From the NCBI RefSeq assembly GCF_030036535.1, contig NZ_CP080387.1:1922001-1986000 (forward strand): a stretch of DNA of 64,000 nt, read 5' to 3'. The stretch comes from Agrobacterium cucumeris (GTDB taxonomy: Bacteria; Pseudomonadota; Alphaproteobacteria; Rhizobiales; Rhizobiaceae). Within the stretch, counting starts at the first letter, position 1; each line of letters starts with the position of its first letter. The position numbers were made by a program, and so were the translations under genes. This document shows positions 8,849 to 16,814 of the stretch, piece after piece. Below the pieces are notes generated by a model that worked only from the letters and a program-made list of their open reading frames with translations, ran no database searches and had not been told where the DNA came from.

Positions 8849-9325
8849 ATGGTAGAAAAAGTACCGATGACTCAGGGTGGATTCGTCAAGCTGCAGGAGG
8901 AGCTGCGCTTTCGCCAGCAGGAGGAACGTCCCCGTATCATCGAGGCAATTGCGGAAGCGCGCGCCCATGGCGACCTTTCGGAAAATGCCGAATACCACGC
9001 TGCCAAGGAAGCCCAGAGCCATAACGAGGGCCGCATCACCGAACTGGAAGACCTGACCGCCCGCGCGGAGGTCATCGACCTTTCCAAGATGTCCGGTTCC
9101 AAGATCAAGTTCGGCGCCACCGTCAAGCTGGTGGACGAGGACAGCGACGAGGAAAAGACCTACCAGATCGTCGGCGACCAGGAAGCCGATGTGAAGGCTG
9201 GCCGCATCTCCATCTCCTCGCCCATCGCCCGTGCCCTGATCGGCAAGGAAGTTGGCGACAGCATCGAAGTCAATGCTCCGGGCGGCGCCAAGGGTTACGA
9301 AATCCTCGCGGTACAGTGGGGCTGA
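8849..9325 (+). CDS. greA: Transcription elongation factor GreA
   Basis: 158 residues, the usual GreA length. The first ~75 residues are the antiparallel coiled coil that enters the RNA polymerase secondary channel, with the acidic tip in [20 protein letters not shown]; residues ~83-158 form the FKBP-like domain ([27 protein letters not shown]). It restarts backtracked polymerase by stimulating transcript cleavage. The ATG at 8849 follows GAAGGATAAAAA. It precedes the LPS gene lpsB by 87 bases, an order known from Sinorhizobium lps regions. Confidence 0.97.
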   Translation: MVEKVPMTQGGFVKLQEELRFRQQEERPRIIEAIAEARAHGDLSENAEYHAAKEAQSHNEGRITELEDLTARAEVIDLSKMSGSKIKFGATVKLVDEDSDEEKTYQIVGDQEADVKAGRISISSPIARALIGKEVGDSIEVNAPGGAKGYEILAVQWG

Positions 9326-9412
9326 TGAGCCTCACCGCAATGCGCCCCTCGCGGGCGCATTGCCTTTTGACGTATCAAACCGCCAAACCAGCCGCAGAGA
9401 CGGAAGCCCATC

Positions 9413-10468
9413 TTGTCCCACGTCAGTCTGAAAGATGTGCAGGTGCTTGCACCGAACTTCAAGCGCAGGCTCTCCGGCGTCACCTCCACCATCGTTCAGC
9501 TCATTCCAGTGCAGAACCGGCTGGGACAAAAAGTGGCCGTCATCGGCCCCGGCCTGCCGCCGCATCTGCCGCATGTGCGCTTCCGCGATCTGTGGCGCCT
9601 CTGGCAAAACGGGCCGTTCGGCGGCCCCCGCATCTGGCACGCCCGTCGCAATCTTGAAATGCTGCCGGGCATTTTCATGCGCGACGTGCTGCGCATGAAG
9701 GTAAAGCTGCTGTTCACCTCGGCCGCGCAAAGGCGACATTCCGCCTATACCCGCTTTCTGATTTCGAAGATGGATGCGGTGGTGGCAACCAGCGGCCGTT
9801 CCGGCTCGTTTCTTGAAGTCCCCCATAGCGTCGTGATGCATGGCGTCGACACCGATCTGTTTCATCCGGCGGAAGGCCCCGAGGACACGATCGCCTCAAC
9901 CGGCCTGCCGGGACACTATCTGATCGGCTGTTTTGGGCGGGTGCGCCACCAGAAGGGCACCGATCTCTTCGTGCGCGCCATGATCGAGCTTCTGCCCGCA
10001 CACCCTGAATGGACGGCCGTGGTTTCCGGCCGCGTGACGGCGGAACACAAGGCCTTTGGTGACGCACTCAAAGCCGATGTTGCCGCAGCCGGCCTTTCCG
10101 ACCGGATCGTGTTTCAGGGCGAAGTCGATGATATCAAACCCTGGTACAGACGGCTGACGCTCTATGTCGCCCCGTCGCGAAACGAGGGTTTCGGCCTGAC
10201 ACCGCTCGAGGCGATGGCGTCGGAAACATCAGTCGTTGCCAGCAATGCCGGCGCTTACGAGGAAATGATCGTCAAGGGAAAGACCGGCATGGTGGTCGAA
10301 GCGGGTGACTACGCAGCACTCGTGGATGCGATAAAGCCCTATCTTGCCGACCCGGCTCTGGCCAAAAACCATGCGCTGGCCGGGCTTGCGCATGTGCGCA
10401 CCACATTCCCGCTGGAAAAAGAGGCGACAAGTCTCGGTGCGGTCTATGACACGCTAAGGCGCGCATAA
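9413..10468 (+). CDS. lpsB: LPS core glycosyltransferase, LpsB/LpcC type (GT4)
   Basis: A 351-residue family 4 glycosyltransferase. N-terminal Rossmann half starts with VLAPNFKRRLSGVTSTIVQL; the C-terminal half carries GCFGRVRHQKGTDLFVRAM and the donor-binding EGFGLTPLEAMAS (E-x7-E pattern). In rhizobia this family adds mannose or a similar sugar to the inner LPS core, and mutants are affected in symbiosis or virulence (family knowledge). It starts with TTG at 9413 after GGAAG; the resulting 351 residues agree with Sinorhizobium LpsB as I recall it. Neighbours greA, lrp and lsrB are also those of the Sinorhizobium lps region. Confidence 0.85.
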   Translation: MSHVSLKDVQVLAPNFKRRLSGVTSTIVQLIPVQNRLGQKVAVIGPGLPPHLPHVRFRDLWRLWQNGPFGGPRIWHARRNLEMLPGIFMRDVLRMKVKLLFTSAAQRRHSAYTRFLISKMDAVVATSGRSGSFLEVPHSVVMHGVDTDLFHPAEGPEDTIASTGLPGHYLIGCFGRVRHQKGTDLFVRAMIELLPAHPEWTAVVSGRVTAEHKAFGDALKADVAAAGLSDRIVFQGEVDDIKPWYRRLTLYVAPSRNEGFGLTPLEAMASETSVVASNAGAYEEMIVKGKTGMVVEAGDYAALVDAIKPYLADPALAKNHALAGLAHVRTTFPLEKEATSLGAVYDTLRRA

Positions 10469-10498
10469 CGCCTAGCAAAGCAACTGCAAATCTGCCGT

Positions 10499-10966
10499 TC
10501 AGATTTCCACGAGACCGACGCGCTTGACCTGACGGATGGTGAGCATGGTGCGAACCGTGTCGACATTTTCGTCAGCCGTCAGAACCTCGATGACGAAATC
10601 CTGAAACTCGGTGAGGTTTCTGGCAACACAATGCAGCAGGAAATCGCTTTCGCCTGACACCATCCATGCCTGCCGCACCAGCGACCAGCCGCCCGTCGCG
10701 GCAGCGAAAGCCTTCAGATTGCTGTCCGACTGGCGCTTGAGGCCAACCATGCAGAAGGCGACGAGATCAAAACCGAGCTTCGGCGCGTTCAACATGGCGT
10801 GATAACCCTCGATCACACCCGCTTCTTCGAGCTTGCGGACACGCCTGAGGCATGGCGGCGCGGAAATACCGACCCTTTCGGCCAGTTCCACATTGGTCAT
10901 GCGCCCGTCGCGCTGCAATTCGCGCAGGATTTTCAGATCGATGGCATCGAGTTCGACGCTGGTCAC
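10499..10966 (-). CDS. lrp: Lrp/AsnC family transcription regulator
   Basis: 155 residues. An N-terminal AsnC-type helix-turn-helix (LKILRELQRDGRMTNVELAERVGISAPPCLRRVRKLEEAGVI) is followed by a RAM ligand-binding domain ending in a conserved strand (VRTMLTIRQVKR). These proteins sense amino acids and act as octamers. GTG at 10966 is chosen over upstream in-frame codons because GAGGAA lies seven bases before it and it gives the normal family length. The gene is convergent with lpsB and divergent from trxB; Sinorhizobium has an lrp-like gene in its lps/lsrB region. Confidence 0.92.
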   Translation of the reverse strand: MTSVELDAIDLKILRELQRDGRMTNVELAERVGISAPPCLRRVRKLEEAGVIEGYHAMLNAPKLGFDLVAFCMVGLKRQSDSNLKAFAAATGGWSLVRQAWMVSGESDFLLHCVARNLTEFQDFVIEVLTADENVDTVRTMLTIRQVKRVGLVEI

Positions 10967-11097
10967 GGAGAAGTTCCTCGTTAAGCCGTAGAAGTTCCTT
11001 GTACTATTCGGCACGGGATTCGCAACAATATGCCGCCGGCCGGTTACAAAATTGCGCGCGCATCCACAACTGCCTTGTTGGTAACGCAAGGCTGCCC

Positions 11098-11126
11098 TTG
11101 AATAAAGACACTAGACAACCTTAAAT
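11098..11126 (+). promoter_or_regulatory. Candidate trxB promoter
   Basis: TTGAAT (11098-11103), a 17-base spacer and TTAAAT (11121-11126) lie ~90 bases before trxB in the lrp/trxB divergent region. Sequence match only. Confidence 0.4.
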
Positions 11127-11215
11127 ACCTGCCAACGAAGGGGTTGTGGCCCGTCCGCCGTCCACGGCTGGAAGGCCCTTGAGCGAAGACCCTGCTATTG
11201 AGAAGGAATGTTTCC

Positions 11216-12190
11216 ATGTCTGCCCGCCACACGAAGGTATTGATCATCGGCTCCGGTCCCGCCGGCTATACGGCGGCGATCTACGCGGCCCGCGCAATGC
11301 TGAAGCCGGTGCTGATTGCCGGCATGGAACAGGGTGGCCAGCTGATGATCACCACCGATGTCGAAAACTATCCGGGTTTTGCCGATCCGATTCAGGGTCC
11401 GTGGCTGATGGACCAGATGCTGAAGCAGGCAACCCATGTGGGCGCGGAAATCGTCAGCGACCTCGTGACCGAAGTTGACACCACGACCCGGCCATTTGTG
11501 GTCAAGACCGATTCCGGTCAGGTCTGGACTGCCGATACGCTGATCATCGCCACCGGCGCCAAGGCCAAGTGGCTCGGTATCGAGAGCGAACAGCATTTTC
11601 AGGGTTTCGGTGTTTCCGCCTGCGCCACCTGCGACGGGTTCTTCTATCGCAACAAGGATGTGATCGTGGTCGGTGGCGGCAATTCCGCCGTGGAAGAGGC
11701 GCTCTATCTCGCCCATATCGCCAAATCCGTGACAGTCGTGCATCGCCGCGACAGCTTCCGTTCGGAAAAGATCCTGCAGGAACGGCTGTTTGCCAAGGAA
11801 AACGTCAAGATCCTGTGGAACACGGAAATCGCCGAAATTACCGGCGCACCCACCAAGCCACCCATGCCACCCTCCGTCTCGGGTGTGCGCCTGCGCGACA
11901 CCAAAACCGGCGTCATCAGCGATACGCCCATCGACGGTGTCTTCGTCGCCATCGGCCATGCGCCTGCGGTTGAACTGTTCAAAGGCAAGGTGAAGCTGAA
12001 AGACAACGGCTACATGTGGACCGCTCCCGATTCCACGGCAACCGACGTCGAAGGCATCTTTGCGGCCGGTGACGTCACCGACGACATTTACCGCCAGGCG
12101 ATCACCGCCGCCGGCATGGGCTGCATGGCAGCGCTGGAAGCAGAACGCTATCTCACCGCGCAACAACCGCTCGCGGTCGCAGCGGAATAA
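11216..12190 (+). CDS. trxB: Thioredoxin-disulfide reductase
   Basis: 324-residue FAD/NADPH enzyme that keeps thioredoxin reduced. The FAD motif GSGPAGYTAAIYAAR is at 12-26, the redox pair CATC at residues 136-139 followed by DGFF, the NADPH motif GGGNSAVEEAL, and the second FAD motif GIFAAGDVTDD near the C-terminus. ATG at 11216 is preceded by AAGGAA; an in-frame TTG at 11198 would remove the ribosome site. The LysR gene lsrB begins 18 bases downstream and is probably co-transcribed, linking thiol status with its redox-responsive regulator. Confidence 0.97.
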   Translation: MSARHTKVLIIGSGPAGYTAAIYAARAMLKPVLIAGMEQGGQLMITTDVENYPGFADPIQGPWLMDQMLKQATHVGAEIVSDLVTEVDTTTRPFVVKTDSGQVWTADTLIIATGAKAKWLGIESEQHFQGFGVSACATCDGFFYRNKDVIVVGGGNSAVEEALYLAHIAKSVTVVHRRDSFRSEKILQERLFAKENVKILWNTEIAEITGAPTKPPMPPSVSGVRLRDTKTGVISDTPIDGVFVAIGHAPAVELFKGKVKLKDNGYMWTAPDSTATDVEGIFAAGDVTDDIYRQAITAAGMGCMAALEAERYLTAQQPLAVAAE

Positions 12191-12208
12191 CCGAAAGGCA
12201 GGATAGGC

Positions 12209-13111
12209 ATGGCAATGCCATTGGACTGGGATAAACTGCGCATTTTTCATGCCGCAGCCGAAGCAGGGTCTTTCACCCACGCTGCCGACAAGCTGCATTT
12301 GTCCCAGTCGGCCATCAGCCGCCAGGTCAGCGCGCTGGAGCAGGATGTCGGCGTCAAGCTGTTCCATCGTCATGCTCGTGGCCTGATCCTCACCGAACAG
12401 GGCGAGTTGCTGTACCGCACCGCACATGACGTGCTGCTGAAGCTCGAAACGGTGAAGATGCAGCTGACCGAAACGACGGAAAAGCCGAGCGGCAAGCTGC
12501 GCGTCACGACGACGGTTGGTCTCGGCCAGGGCTGGCTGACGGACAAGGTGCAGGAGTTCCTGCAACTCTATCCGGAAATGTCGATCCAGCTCATCCTCGA
12601 CAATGAGGAACTGGACGTGAACATGCGCCACGCCGATTGCGCCATCCGCCTGCGCCAGCCGCAGCAATCGGACCTTATCCAGCGCAAGCTGTTTACGGTG
12701 CACATGCATGTCTATGCCGCGCCGTCCTACATCAATCGCCACGGCGAACCGCAGTCGATCGAGGATCTGGACAATCACCGCATCATCTCCTTCGGTGAAC
12801 CGGCGCCAAACTACCTTCTTGATGTCAACTGGCTGGAAAACGCCGGCCGGTCTTCAGACAATACGCGCATCCCGCATCTTCAGATCAACAGCCAGACCTC
12901 GATCAAACGCGCCTGCCTGCTGGGAATAGGCATTGCCTGTTTGCCTGACTACATCGTCGGGCGCGATCCCGGTCTCATCCAGCTGTCGTTGGCCGCAGAT
13001 ATTCCGTCATTCGATACCTACTTCTGCTATCCCGATGAAATGAAAAACGCCGCAAAGCTGAAAGCTTTCCGCGATTTCATCGTCGCCAAGGCGCGGAACT
13101 GGAACTTCTGA
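12209..13111 (+). CDS. lsrB: LysR-type regulator LsrB/VtlR
   Basis: 300 residues. A winged helix at the N-terminus (LRIFHAAAEAGSFTHAADKLHLSQSAISRQVSALE region) and a LysR effector domain. Four Cys at ~144, 236, 244 and 273; three of these correspond within two residues to those I recall as redox-sensing in Sinorhizobium LsrB. In Sinorhizobium LsrB affects LPS and oxidative stress genes; the Brucella/Agrobacterium orthologue VtlR controls AbcR small RNAs (family knowledge). Context agrees on both sides: trxB upstream and abcR1/abcR2 immediately downstream. ATG at 12209 follows AGGATAGGC. Confidence 0.9.
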   Translation: MAMPLDWDKLRIFHAAAEAGSFTHAADKLHLSQSAISRQVSALEQDVGVKLFHRHARGLILTEQGELLYRTAHDVLLKLETVKMQLTETTEKPSGKLRVTTTVGLGQGWLTDKVQEFLQLYPEMSIQLILDNEELDVNMRHADCAIRLRQPQQSDLIQRKLFTVHMHVYAAPSYINRHGEPQSIEDLDNHRIISFGEPAPNYLLDVNWLENAGRSSDNTRIPHLQINSQTSIKRACLLGIGIACLPDYIVGRDPGLIQLSLAADIPSFDTYFCYPDEMKNAAKLKAFRDFIVAKARNWNF

Positions 13112-13173
13112 CGCTAAATTAGCCGGAAAACATGGATATCCGTTTAAATTCAAACACTTGAAAATGCGGATGA

Positions 13174-13197
13174 GAGGGCTGCCGACAGGCGGCCCTC
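13174..13197 (+). terminator. Hairpin downstream of lsrB
   Basis: GAGGGC(13174-13179)/GCCCTC(13192-13197) enclosing GCC-gaca-GGC, 60 bases after the lsrB stop. There is no T-tract on the plus strand, so it may be a transcript-end stabiliser or weak terminator. Confidence 0.4.
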
Positions 13198-13259
13198 ACC
13201 AGCATTGCACATAAAATACACCGGAAATATCGAGGCCTGCATCGCGCGCATGCCTGACC

Positions 13260-13293
13260 TGCACAAAAAAGAGTTGTTTCGTGCACAAAAAAG
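13260..13293 (+). promoter_or_regulatory. Direct repeat TGCACAAAAAAG x2 at the abcR1 promoter
   Basis: The 12-mer occurs at 13260-13271 and 13282-13293, exactly 22 bases apart (two helix turns), flanking and overlapping the abcR1 -35. No equivalent pair precedes abcR2. It is a candidate activator or repressor site; LsrB/VtlR is the obvious candidate regulator (inference). Confidence 0.5.
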
Positions 13294-13302
13294 CACCATA
13301 TC
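13274..13302 (+). promoter_or_regulatory. abcR1 promoter
   Basis: TTGTTT (13274-13279), 17 bases, CATATC (13297-13302); the small RNA stem begins at 13309, seven bases after the -10. The abcR2 promoter has the same -35 and spacing. Confidence 0.6.
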
Positions 13303-13308
13303 GCTCTC

Positions 13309-13425
13309 AGCTGATGCACACGGTGGCTTTTCCTCCCAGTTCCACCGCATCAGCTGTTCCCCTCTGGAGGTTTTTGACCTTCACACTTAAAGGGCCCTGG
13401 ATCTATCCGGCGGCCCTCTTTTTTT
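13309..13425 (+). ncRNA. abcR1: Small RNA AbcR1 (SmrC16 family)
   Basis: About 117 nt, an Hfq-dependent trans-acting RNA that in Agrobacterium represses mRNAs of ABC-transporter binding proteins by pairing near their ribosome sites (family knowledge). Seen here: a 5' stem AGCTGATGC(13309-13317)/GCATCAGCT(13347-13355) with inner CGGTGG/CCACCG, a loop holding CCTCCC, an unpaired stretch CCCCTCTGGAGGTTTT, and a 3' hairpin AGGGCC...GGCCCT ending in seven T (13419-13425). Position between lsrB and an ArsR-type gene, in tandem with a diverged copy, matches the known abcR locus. Ends are estimated from structure. Confidence 0.88.
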
Positions 13426-13473
13426 ACCCGCAAGAATTTTCCCCAATTTGGCGAAATATCGCACGATGCAACC

Positions 13474-13502
13474 TTGTTTTGCATTATTGACGCTCCCATA
13501 TT
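13474..13502 (+). promoter_or_regulatory. abcR2 promoter
   Basis: TTGTTT (13474-13479), 17 bases, CATATT (13497-13502), the same design as abcR1 but without the flanking direct repeat. Confidence 0.55.
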
Positions 13503-13504
13503 TT

Positions 13505-13609
13505 AGCTGGCTGTCACGCTCCCGTAAGGCACGCGACAGCTGTTCCCCTCTGGAGGTTTTAACCTTCAAACTTATCGGGCCGCGGAGACATCCAGCGGCC
13601 TTCTTTTTT
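13505..13609 (+). ncRNA. abcR2: Small RNA AbcR2 (SmrC15 family)
   Basis: Second copy of the tandem pair, about 100-105 nt. It shares an identical 24-base block with AbcR1 (13537-13560 versus 13351-13374) containing the anti-Shine-Dalgarno-like CCCCTCTGGAGG, but its 5' stem differs: GCTGTC(13510-13515)/GACAGC(13535-13540) with loop ACGCTCCCGTAAGGCACGC. The terminator is a GGCCGC/GCGGCC hairpin followed by TTCTTTTTT (to 13609). In Agrobacterium AbcR2 is similarly expressed but functionally narrower than AbcR1 (family knowledge). Confidence 0.87.
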
Positions 13610-13658
13610 GGGAAGTATCCCCCGCCATCCCCACAGGCCCTCACGGATACGTGATTTG

Positions 13659-13680
13659 TATATCGGAAACCATCGATATA
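13659..13680 (+). promoter_or_regulatory. Operator-like inverted repeat TATATCG-N8-CGATATA
   Basis: A perfect 7-bp inverted repeat (13659-13665 and 13674-13680) 35 bases ahead of the ArsR-type gene. Size, A+T content and place fit an autoregulatory site for an ArsR-family dimer. Confidence 0.5.
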
Positions 13681-13714
13681 AACATCGTTCATGCCAGATA
13701 TTAGAGAAACACCG

Positions 13715-14005
13715 ATGAACCCGGAGGAAGTCCTCAAAGCCCTTTCCCACCCCGCCAGGCTGAAATTTCTGGAATGGCTGAAGTGCCCGGAAAATCACTT
13801 CTGTCAGGACCATCCGTTCAGCATGGGTGTGTGCGCCAACCAGTTTCAGATCAGCGGCCTGTCACAATCCACCGTCTCGTCGCATCTGGCGGTGTTGCAG
13901 GCAGCCGGCCTGATAAGGTCGAAGAAGGTTGGGCAATGGGTGTTTTTCGAACGCAACGAGGAAACCATCGACGCGTTCCGCAATTATCTGCACGCGAATC
14001 TCTGA
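13715..14005 (+). CDS. ArsR-family winged-helix transcription regulator
   Basis: 96 residues. The core is an ArsR-type HTH: MNPEEVLKALSHPARLKFLEWLK, then GLSQSTVSSHLAVLQAAGLI and a wing VGQWVFFERNEE. Two Cys (in LKCPENHFC) and one in GVCANQF could respond to thiol agents, but no classical metal-binding CxC is seen. Start at 13715 gives the family-typical MNPEEV opening; an ATG at 13691 is possible. It precedes an old yellow enzyme gene by 128 bases and follows abcR2, the same neighbour order as in Sinorhizobium. A regulator of the downstream reductase is a reasonable inference. Confidence 0.85.
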   Translation: MNPEEVLKALSHPARLKFLEWLKCPENHFCQDHPFSMGVCANQFQISGLSQSTVSSHLAVLQAAGLIRSKKVGQWVFFERNEETIDAFRNYLHANL

Positions 14006-14028
14006 GCCTCCCAAGCTTTGAGCCCCTG

Positions 14029-14073
14029 GGGTGCCGGACCGGAAACCAGCACGTGGTTCTCCTTCCGGCACCC
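14029..14073 (+). other. Two-tier perfect hairpin between arsR-type gene and nemA
   Basis: GGGTGCCGGA (14029-14038) pairs exactly with TCCGGCACCC (14064-14073), and inside the loop AACCA/TGGTT forms a second stem around GCACG. No T-tract follows. It lies in the 128-base gap before the reductase gene and could be a weak terminator or an RNA element controlling the ratio of the two genes. Confidence 0.45.
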
Positions 14074-14133
14074 AGACCGAAAGACAGCGCGCCTTAAGCG
14101 CAATTTCGCCAACCGACCAGAAAGTGAAGTCGC

Positions 14134-15246
14134 ATGACCAGTCTTTTCGAACCGGCACAGGCCGGCGATATCGCACTCGCCAATCGTATCGTCATGGCTC
14201 CCCTCACCCGCAACCGTTCGCCGGGGGCAATTCCCAACAATCTGAACGCCACCTATTACGAGCAGCGCGCCACGGCGGGGCTGATCGTCACCGAAGGCAC
14301 GCCGATTTCCCAGCAGGGACAGGGCTATGCGGATGTTCCGGGCCTCTACAAGCAGGAAGCCGTCGAAGGCTGGAAGAAGATCACCGACGGCGTACATTCG
14401 GCCGGTGGCAAGATCGTTGCGCAGATCTGGCATGTGGGCCGCATTTCGCATACGTCGCTGCAGCCGCATGGCGGCCAGCCCGTCGCCCCTTCCGCCATCC
14501 CGGCCAAATCGAAGACCTATATCATCAATGATGACGGCACCGGTGCTTTTGCGGAAACCTCCGAGCCGCGTGCGCTCACCATCGACGATATCGGCCTCAT
14601 CCTTGAGGATTACCGCAGCGGCGCCCGTGCCGCGCTGGAAGCTGGTTTCGACGGCGTCGAAATCCACGCAGCCAACGGTTATCTGATCGAGCAATTCCTG
14701 AAATCCAGCACCAACCAGCGCACCGACGACTATGGTGGCTCAATCGAAAACCGCGCCCGCTTCCTTCTGGAAGTGGTGGATGCGGTTACGGAAGAAATCG
14801 GCGCAGGCCGCACCGGCATCCGCCTCTCCCCCGTCACCCCCGCCAACGATATTTTCGAGGCTGATCCGCAGCCGCTTTACAATTACGTTGCGGAAGAGCT
14901 CGGCAAGCGCAATCTCGCCTTCATCCATGTCGTTGAGGGTGCGACCGGTGGCCCGCGTGATTTCAAGCAGGGCGACAAGCCCTTCGATTACGCCGCCTTC
15001 AAGGGTGCGTATCGCAATGCCGGCGGCAAGGGCCTGTGGATCGCCAATAACGGCTACGACCGTGCAAGCGCTATCGAAGCCGTGGAAAGCGGCAAGGTCG
15101 ATGCTGTCGCCTTCGGCAAGGCCTTCATCGCCAATCCGGACCTGGTGCGCCGCTTCAAGAACGATGCACCGCTGAATGAGCCGAACCAGCCGACCTTCTA
15201 TGGCGGCGGCGCAGAAGGCTATACCGACTATCCGGCGCTCGGCTGA
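14134..15246 (+). CDS. nemA: Old yellow enzyme family alkene/nitrate-ester reductase
   Basis: 370-residue FMN enzyme that uses NAD(P)H to reduce electrophilic alkenes, N-ethylmaleimide, or nitrate esters. Visible features: the start LFEPAQAGDIALANRIVMAPLTRNRSP, the substrate-anion binding pair His178/Asn181 with Tyr183 (IHAANGYL), and FMN-phosphate strand VDAVAFGKAFIANPD. The length and sequence type match NerA, the glycerol trinitrate reductase of Agrobacterium radiobacter, as well as NemA. The preceding ArsR-type regulator may sense the electrophile. A strong bidirectional terminator follows. Confidence 0.92.
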   Translation: MTSLFEPAQAGDIALANRIVMAPLTRNRSPGAIPNNLNATYYEQRATAGLIVTEGTPISQQGQGYADVPGLYKQEAVEGWKKITDGVHSAGGKIVAQIWHVGRISHTSLQPHGGQPVAPSAIPAKSKTYIINDDGTGAFAETSEPRALTIDDIGLILEDYRSGARAALEAGFDGVEIHAANGYLIEQFLKSSTNQRTDDYGGSIENRARFLLEVVDAVTEEIGAGRTGIRLSPVTPANDIFEADPQPLYNYVAEELGKRNLAFIHVVEGATGGPRDFKQGDKPFDYAAFKGAYRNAGGKGLWIANNGYDRASAIEAVESGKVDAVAFGKAFIANPDLVRRFKNDAPLNEPNQPTFYGGGAEGYTDYPALG

Positions 15247-15260
15247 TCATTGATAAAACC

Positions 15261-15294
15261 AAACGCCGCACTGCTTCTCCGCAGTGCGGCGTTT
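15261..15294 (+). terminator. Bidirectional terminator after nemA
   Basis: A perfect 14-bp stem AAACGCCGCACTGC (15261-15274) / 15281-15294 with loop TTCTCC, between the convergent nemA and DUF6220 genes. T-rich on the plus strand (GTTTTCCGTTTC) and on the minus strand. Confidence 0.85.
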
Positions 15295-15300
15295 TCCGTT

Positions 15301-15690
15301 TCAGGATGCGGTGCGTGCCTGCCGGGCGGCGAAATCGGAAAACGCCCCCATGACAAAGGCATTTGCCACATGCAGCGCCTGCAGAAAGCCATTGCCCGTT
15401 TCCCGGCCGATGCTCATCAGCGCCACCTGCAGGCAATAGAGGGCAAGCAGCACCAGCGCTCGATTGAGGTTCGGCCGCAGATCGTCATAACGCAGCGCGA
15501 GGAAGACCAGCGACGCGATGGGGATGGCGATAAACATGCCAAGCCCCTTGTGCACCGAAAGCAGCGATCCGTCATAATAGATCGACAACCCTGCCAGCAG
15601 CACCTGTGCAAAAATCAGCACCGGCACCCCTGCCGAAATCACCGCGAATACGCGACGCCGAGCTGACATCCCATTTGCCGCGGTGGCCAT
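15301..15690 (-). CDS. DUF6220 family membrane protein
   Basis: 129 residues with about four hydrophobic helices (VFAVISAGVPVLIFAQVLLAG, GLGMFIAIPIASLVFLAL, ALVLLALYCLQVALM, FLQALHVANAFVMGAF), a cytochrome b561-like small membrane protein type seen widely with short-chain dehydrogenase or epimerase genes. The ATG at 15690 overlaps the stop of the upstream epimerase (TGATG), so the two are translationally coupled. Function unknown. Confidence 0.75.
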   Translation of the reverse strand: MATAANGMSARRRVFAVISAGVPVLIFAQVLLAGLSIYYDGSLLSVHKGLGMFIAIPIASLVFLALRYDDLRPNLNRALVLLALYCLQVALMSIGRETGNGFLQALHVANAFVMGAFSDFAARQARTAS

Positions 15691-16724
15691 CACACCCTGC
15701 CCCCGGCATCCGCCGTATGATGCTGGCTCGCCGGTTGCGGCACCTGCTGGAGGCAGCCCAGGCTCGCCAATGTCGCCGAGACGGCTGCATCAATCGGCGT
15801 CCGTGGTTCCGTGCCGAGAAAATCCGCAAGCTTGCGGTTGCTCATGCGGATCGGCATCTGCCAGAGATATTGCATTTCCAGCACTTCGCGAAACAGCGGA
15901 ACGAAGGGTGCGGCCAGCCTTATGCCCGGCCAGAAAAGCCGACGCATCTTGACCGGGTGACCAACGACCCGCTCGATTGCCGCAACCAGTTGTAACCCAT
16001 CGAAATCCCAGAAACCTTCCATGTGATAAACGGCGAAAGCCGGAAGATCGCCGGAGCGGTCGAGCAACCGGCCGATCGTTTCAGCCACGTCAGGCAGATA
16101 GGCCCATTGATGTCCGGCATAGGGTGCCGCAGGGTTCTGGACGCTGCGCACCGGCTTACCCGGCCGCACCAGCATCTGTGAAAACCAGTTATTTTTCGCA
16201 TCGGGTCCGAAAAAATCCCCGGCGCGGACAATCAGCACCGGCACGCCGCGCATCGACGCCATCTTCAGCCGCCGCTCCATCTCCACCCGCAACGTGCCCT
16301 TGCGGGTGAAAGGCTTTTGCGGGCTGTCTTCCGTCAGGAGCGGAAAGGCATCCGGCCCGAAATTATAAACGCTGCCGGGAAACACGATCCTCGCCCCGCA
16401 GGCCTCAGCCGCCGCGATGGTGTTGTCGAGCATCGGCAGCACCTGCCTGTCCCAGTTGCGATATCCCGGAGGGTTGACCGCATGGACGATGAGCGTTGCC
16501 CCCTTCGCGGCCTCCACCACGTCCTGCCGGTTCATGGCGTCGCCGGTCACGCGCTCAATACCATCCGTCGCACCGGATGGTGCCTGCTGGCGCGTCAGCG
16601 CCCTCACCCGCCAGCCGCGTTGCAACAGCATCTTCGCCACATGGCTGCCCACACCGCCATTCGCCCCGACGATCAGCGCCAGAGGCTGATTTTCTGCTGT
16701 ATCTGCGTGTTTTTCATATATCAT
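15690..16724 (-). CDS. NAD(P)-dependent epimerase/dehydratase-like protein
   Basis: 344 residues of the atypical SDR type. The dinucleotide motif is LIVGANGGVGSHVAKML near residue 20, with later GDAMNR, IVHAVNPPGY and a VFPGSVYNFGP segment; the usual YxxxK is not clear. ATG at 16724 is chosen because AAGGAG lies eight bases upstream; an ATG at 16730 would leave only two. It is divergent from a LysR gene starting at 16815 and coupled to DUF6220, so it is probably the LysR protein's target. Substrate unknown. Confidence 0.82.
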   Translation of the reverse strand: MIYEKHADTAENQPLALIVGANGGVGSHVAKMLLQRGWRVRALTRQQAPSGATDGIERVTGDAMNRQDVVEAAKGATLIVHAVNPPGYRNWDRQVLPMLDNTIAAAEACGARIVFPGSVYNFGPDAFPLLTEDSPQKPFTRKGTLRVEMERRLKMASMRGVPVLIVRAGDFFGPDAKNNWFSQMLVRPGKPVRSVQNPAAPYAGHQWAYLPDVAETIGRLLDRSGDLPAFAVYHMEGFWDFDGLQLVAAIERVVGHPVKMRRLFWPGIRLAAPFVPLFREVLEMQYLWQMPIRMSNRKLADFLGTEPRTPIDAAVSATLASLGCLQQVPQPASQHHTADAGGRV

Positions 16725-16814
16725 CGCCATCACTCCTTCTTGTGGGCTGGAGTATCGTCCCGTCCTGCGATATACGAAATTGTCGAAATGGGTGGAGCAG
16801 GTATACAAAAATTT

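Noticed and set aside
11195..12778. 527-codon minus-strand frame across trxB and lsrB
   Set aside because: Runs through two certain genes on the other strand and shows His/Asp/Gly-rich antisense composition without a domain.
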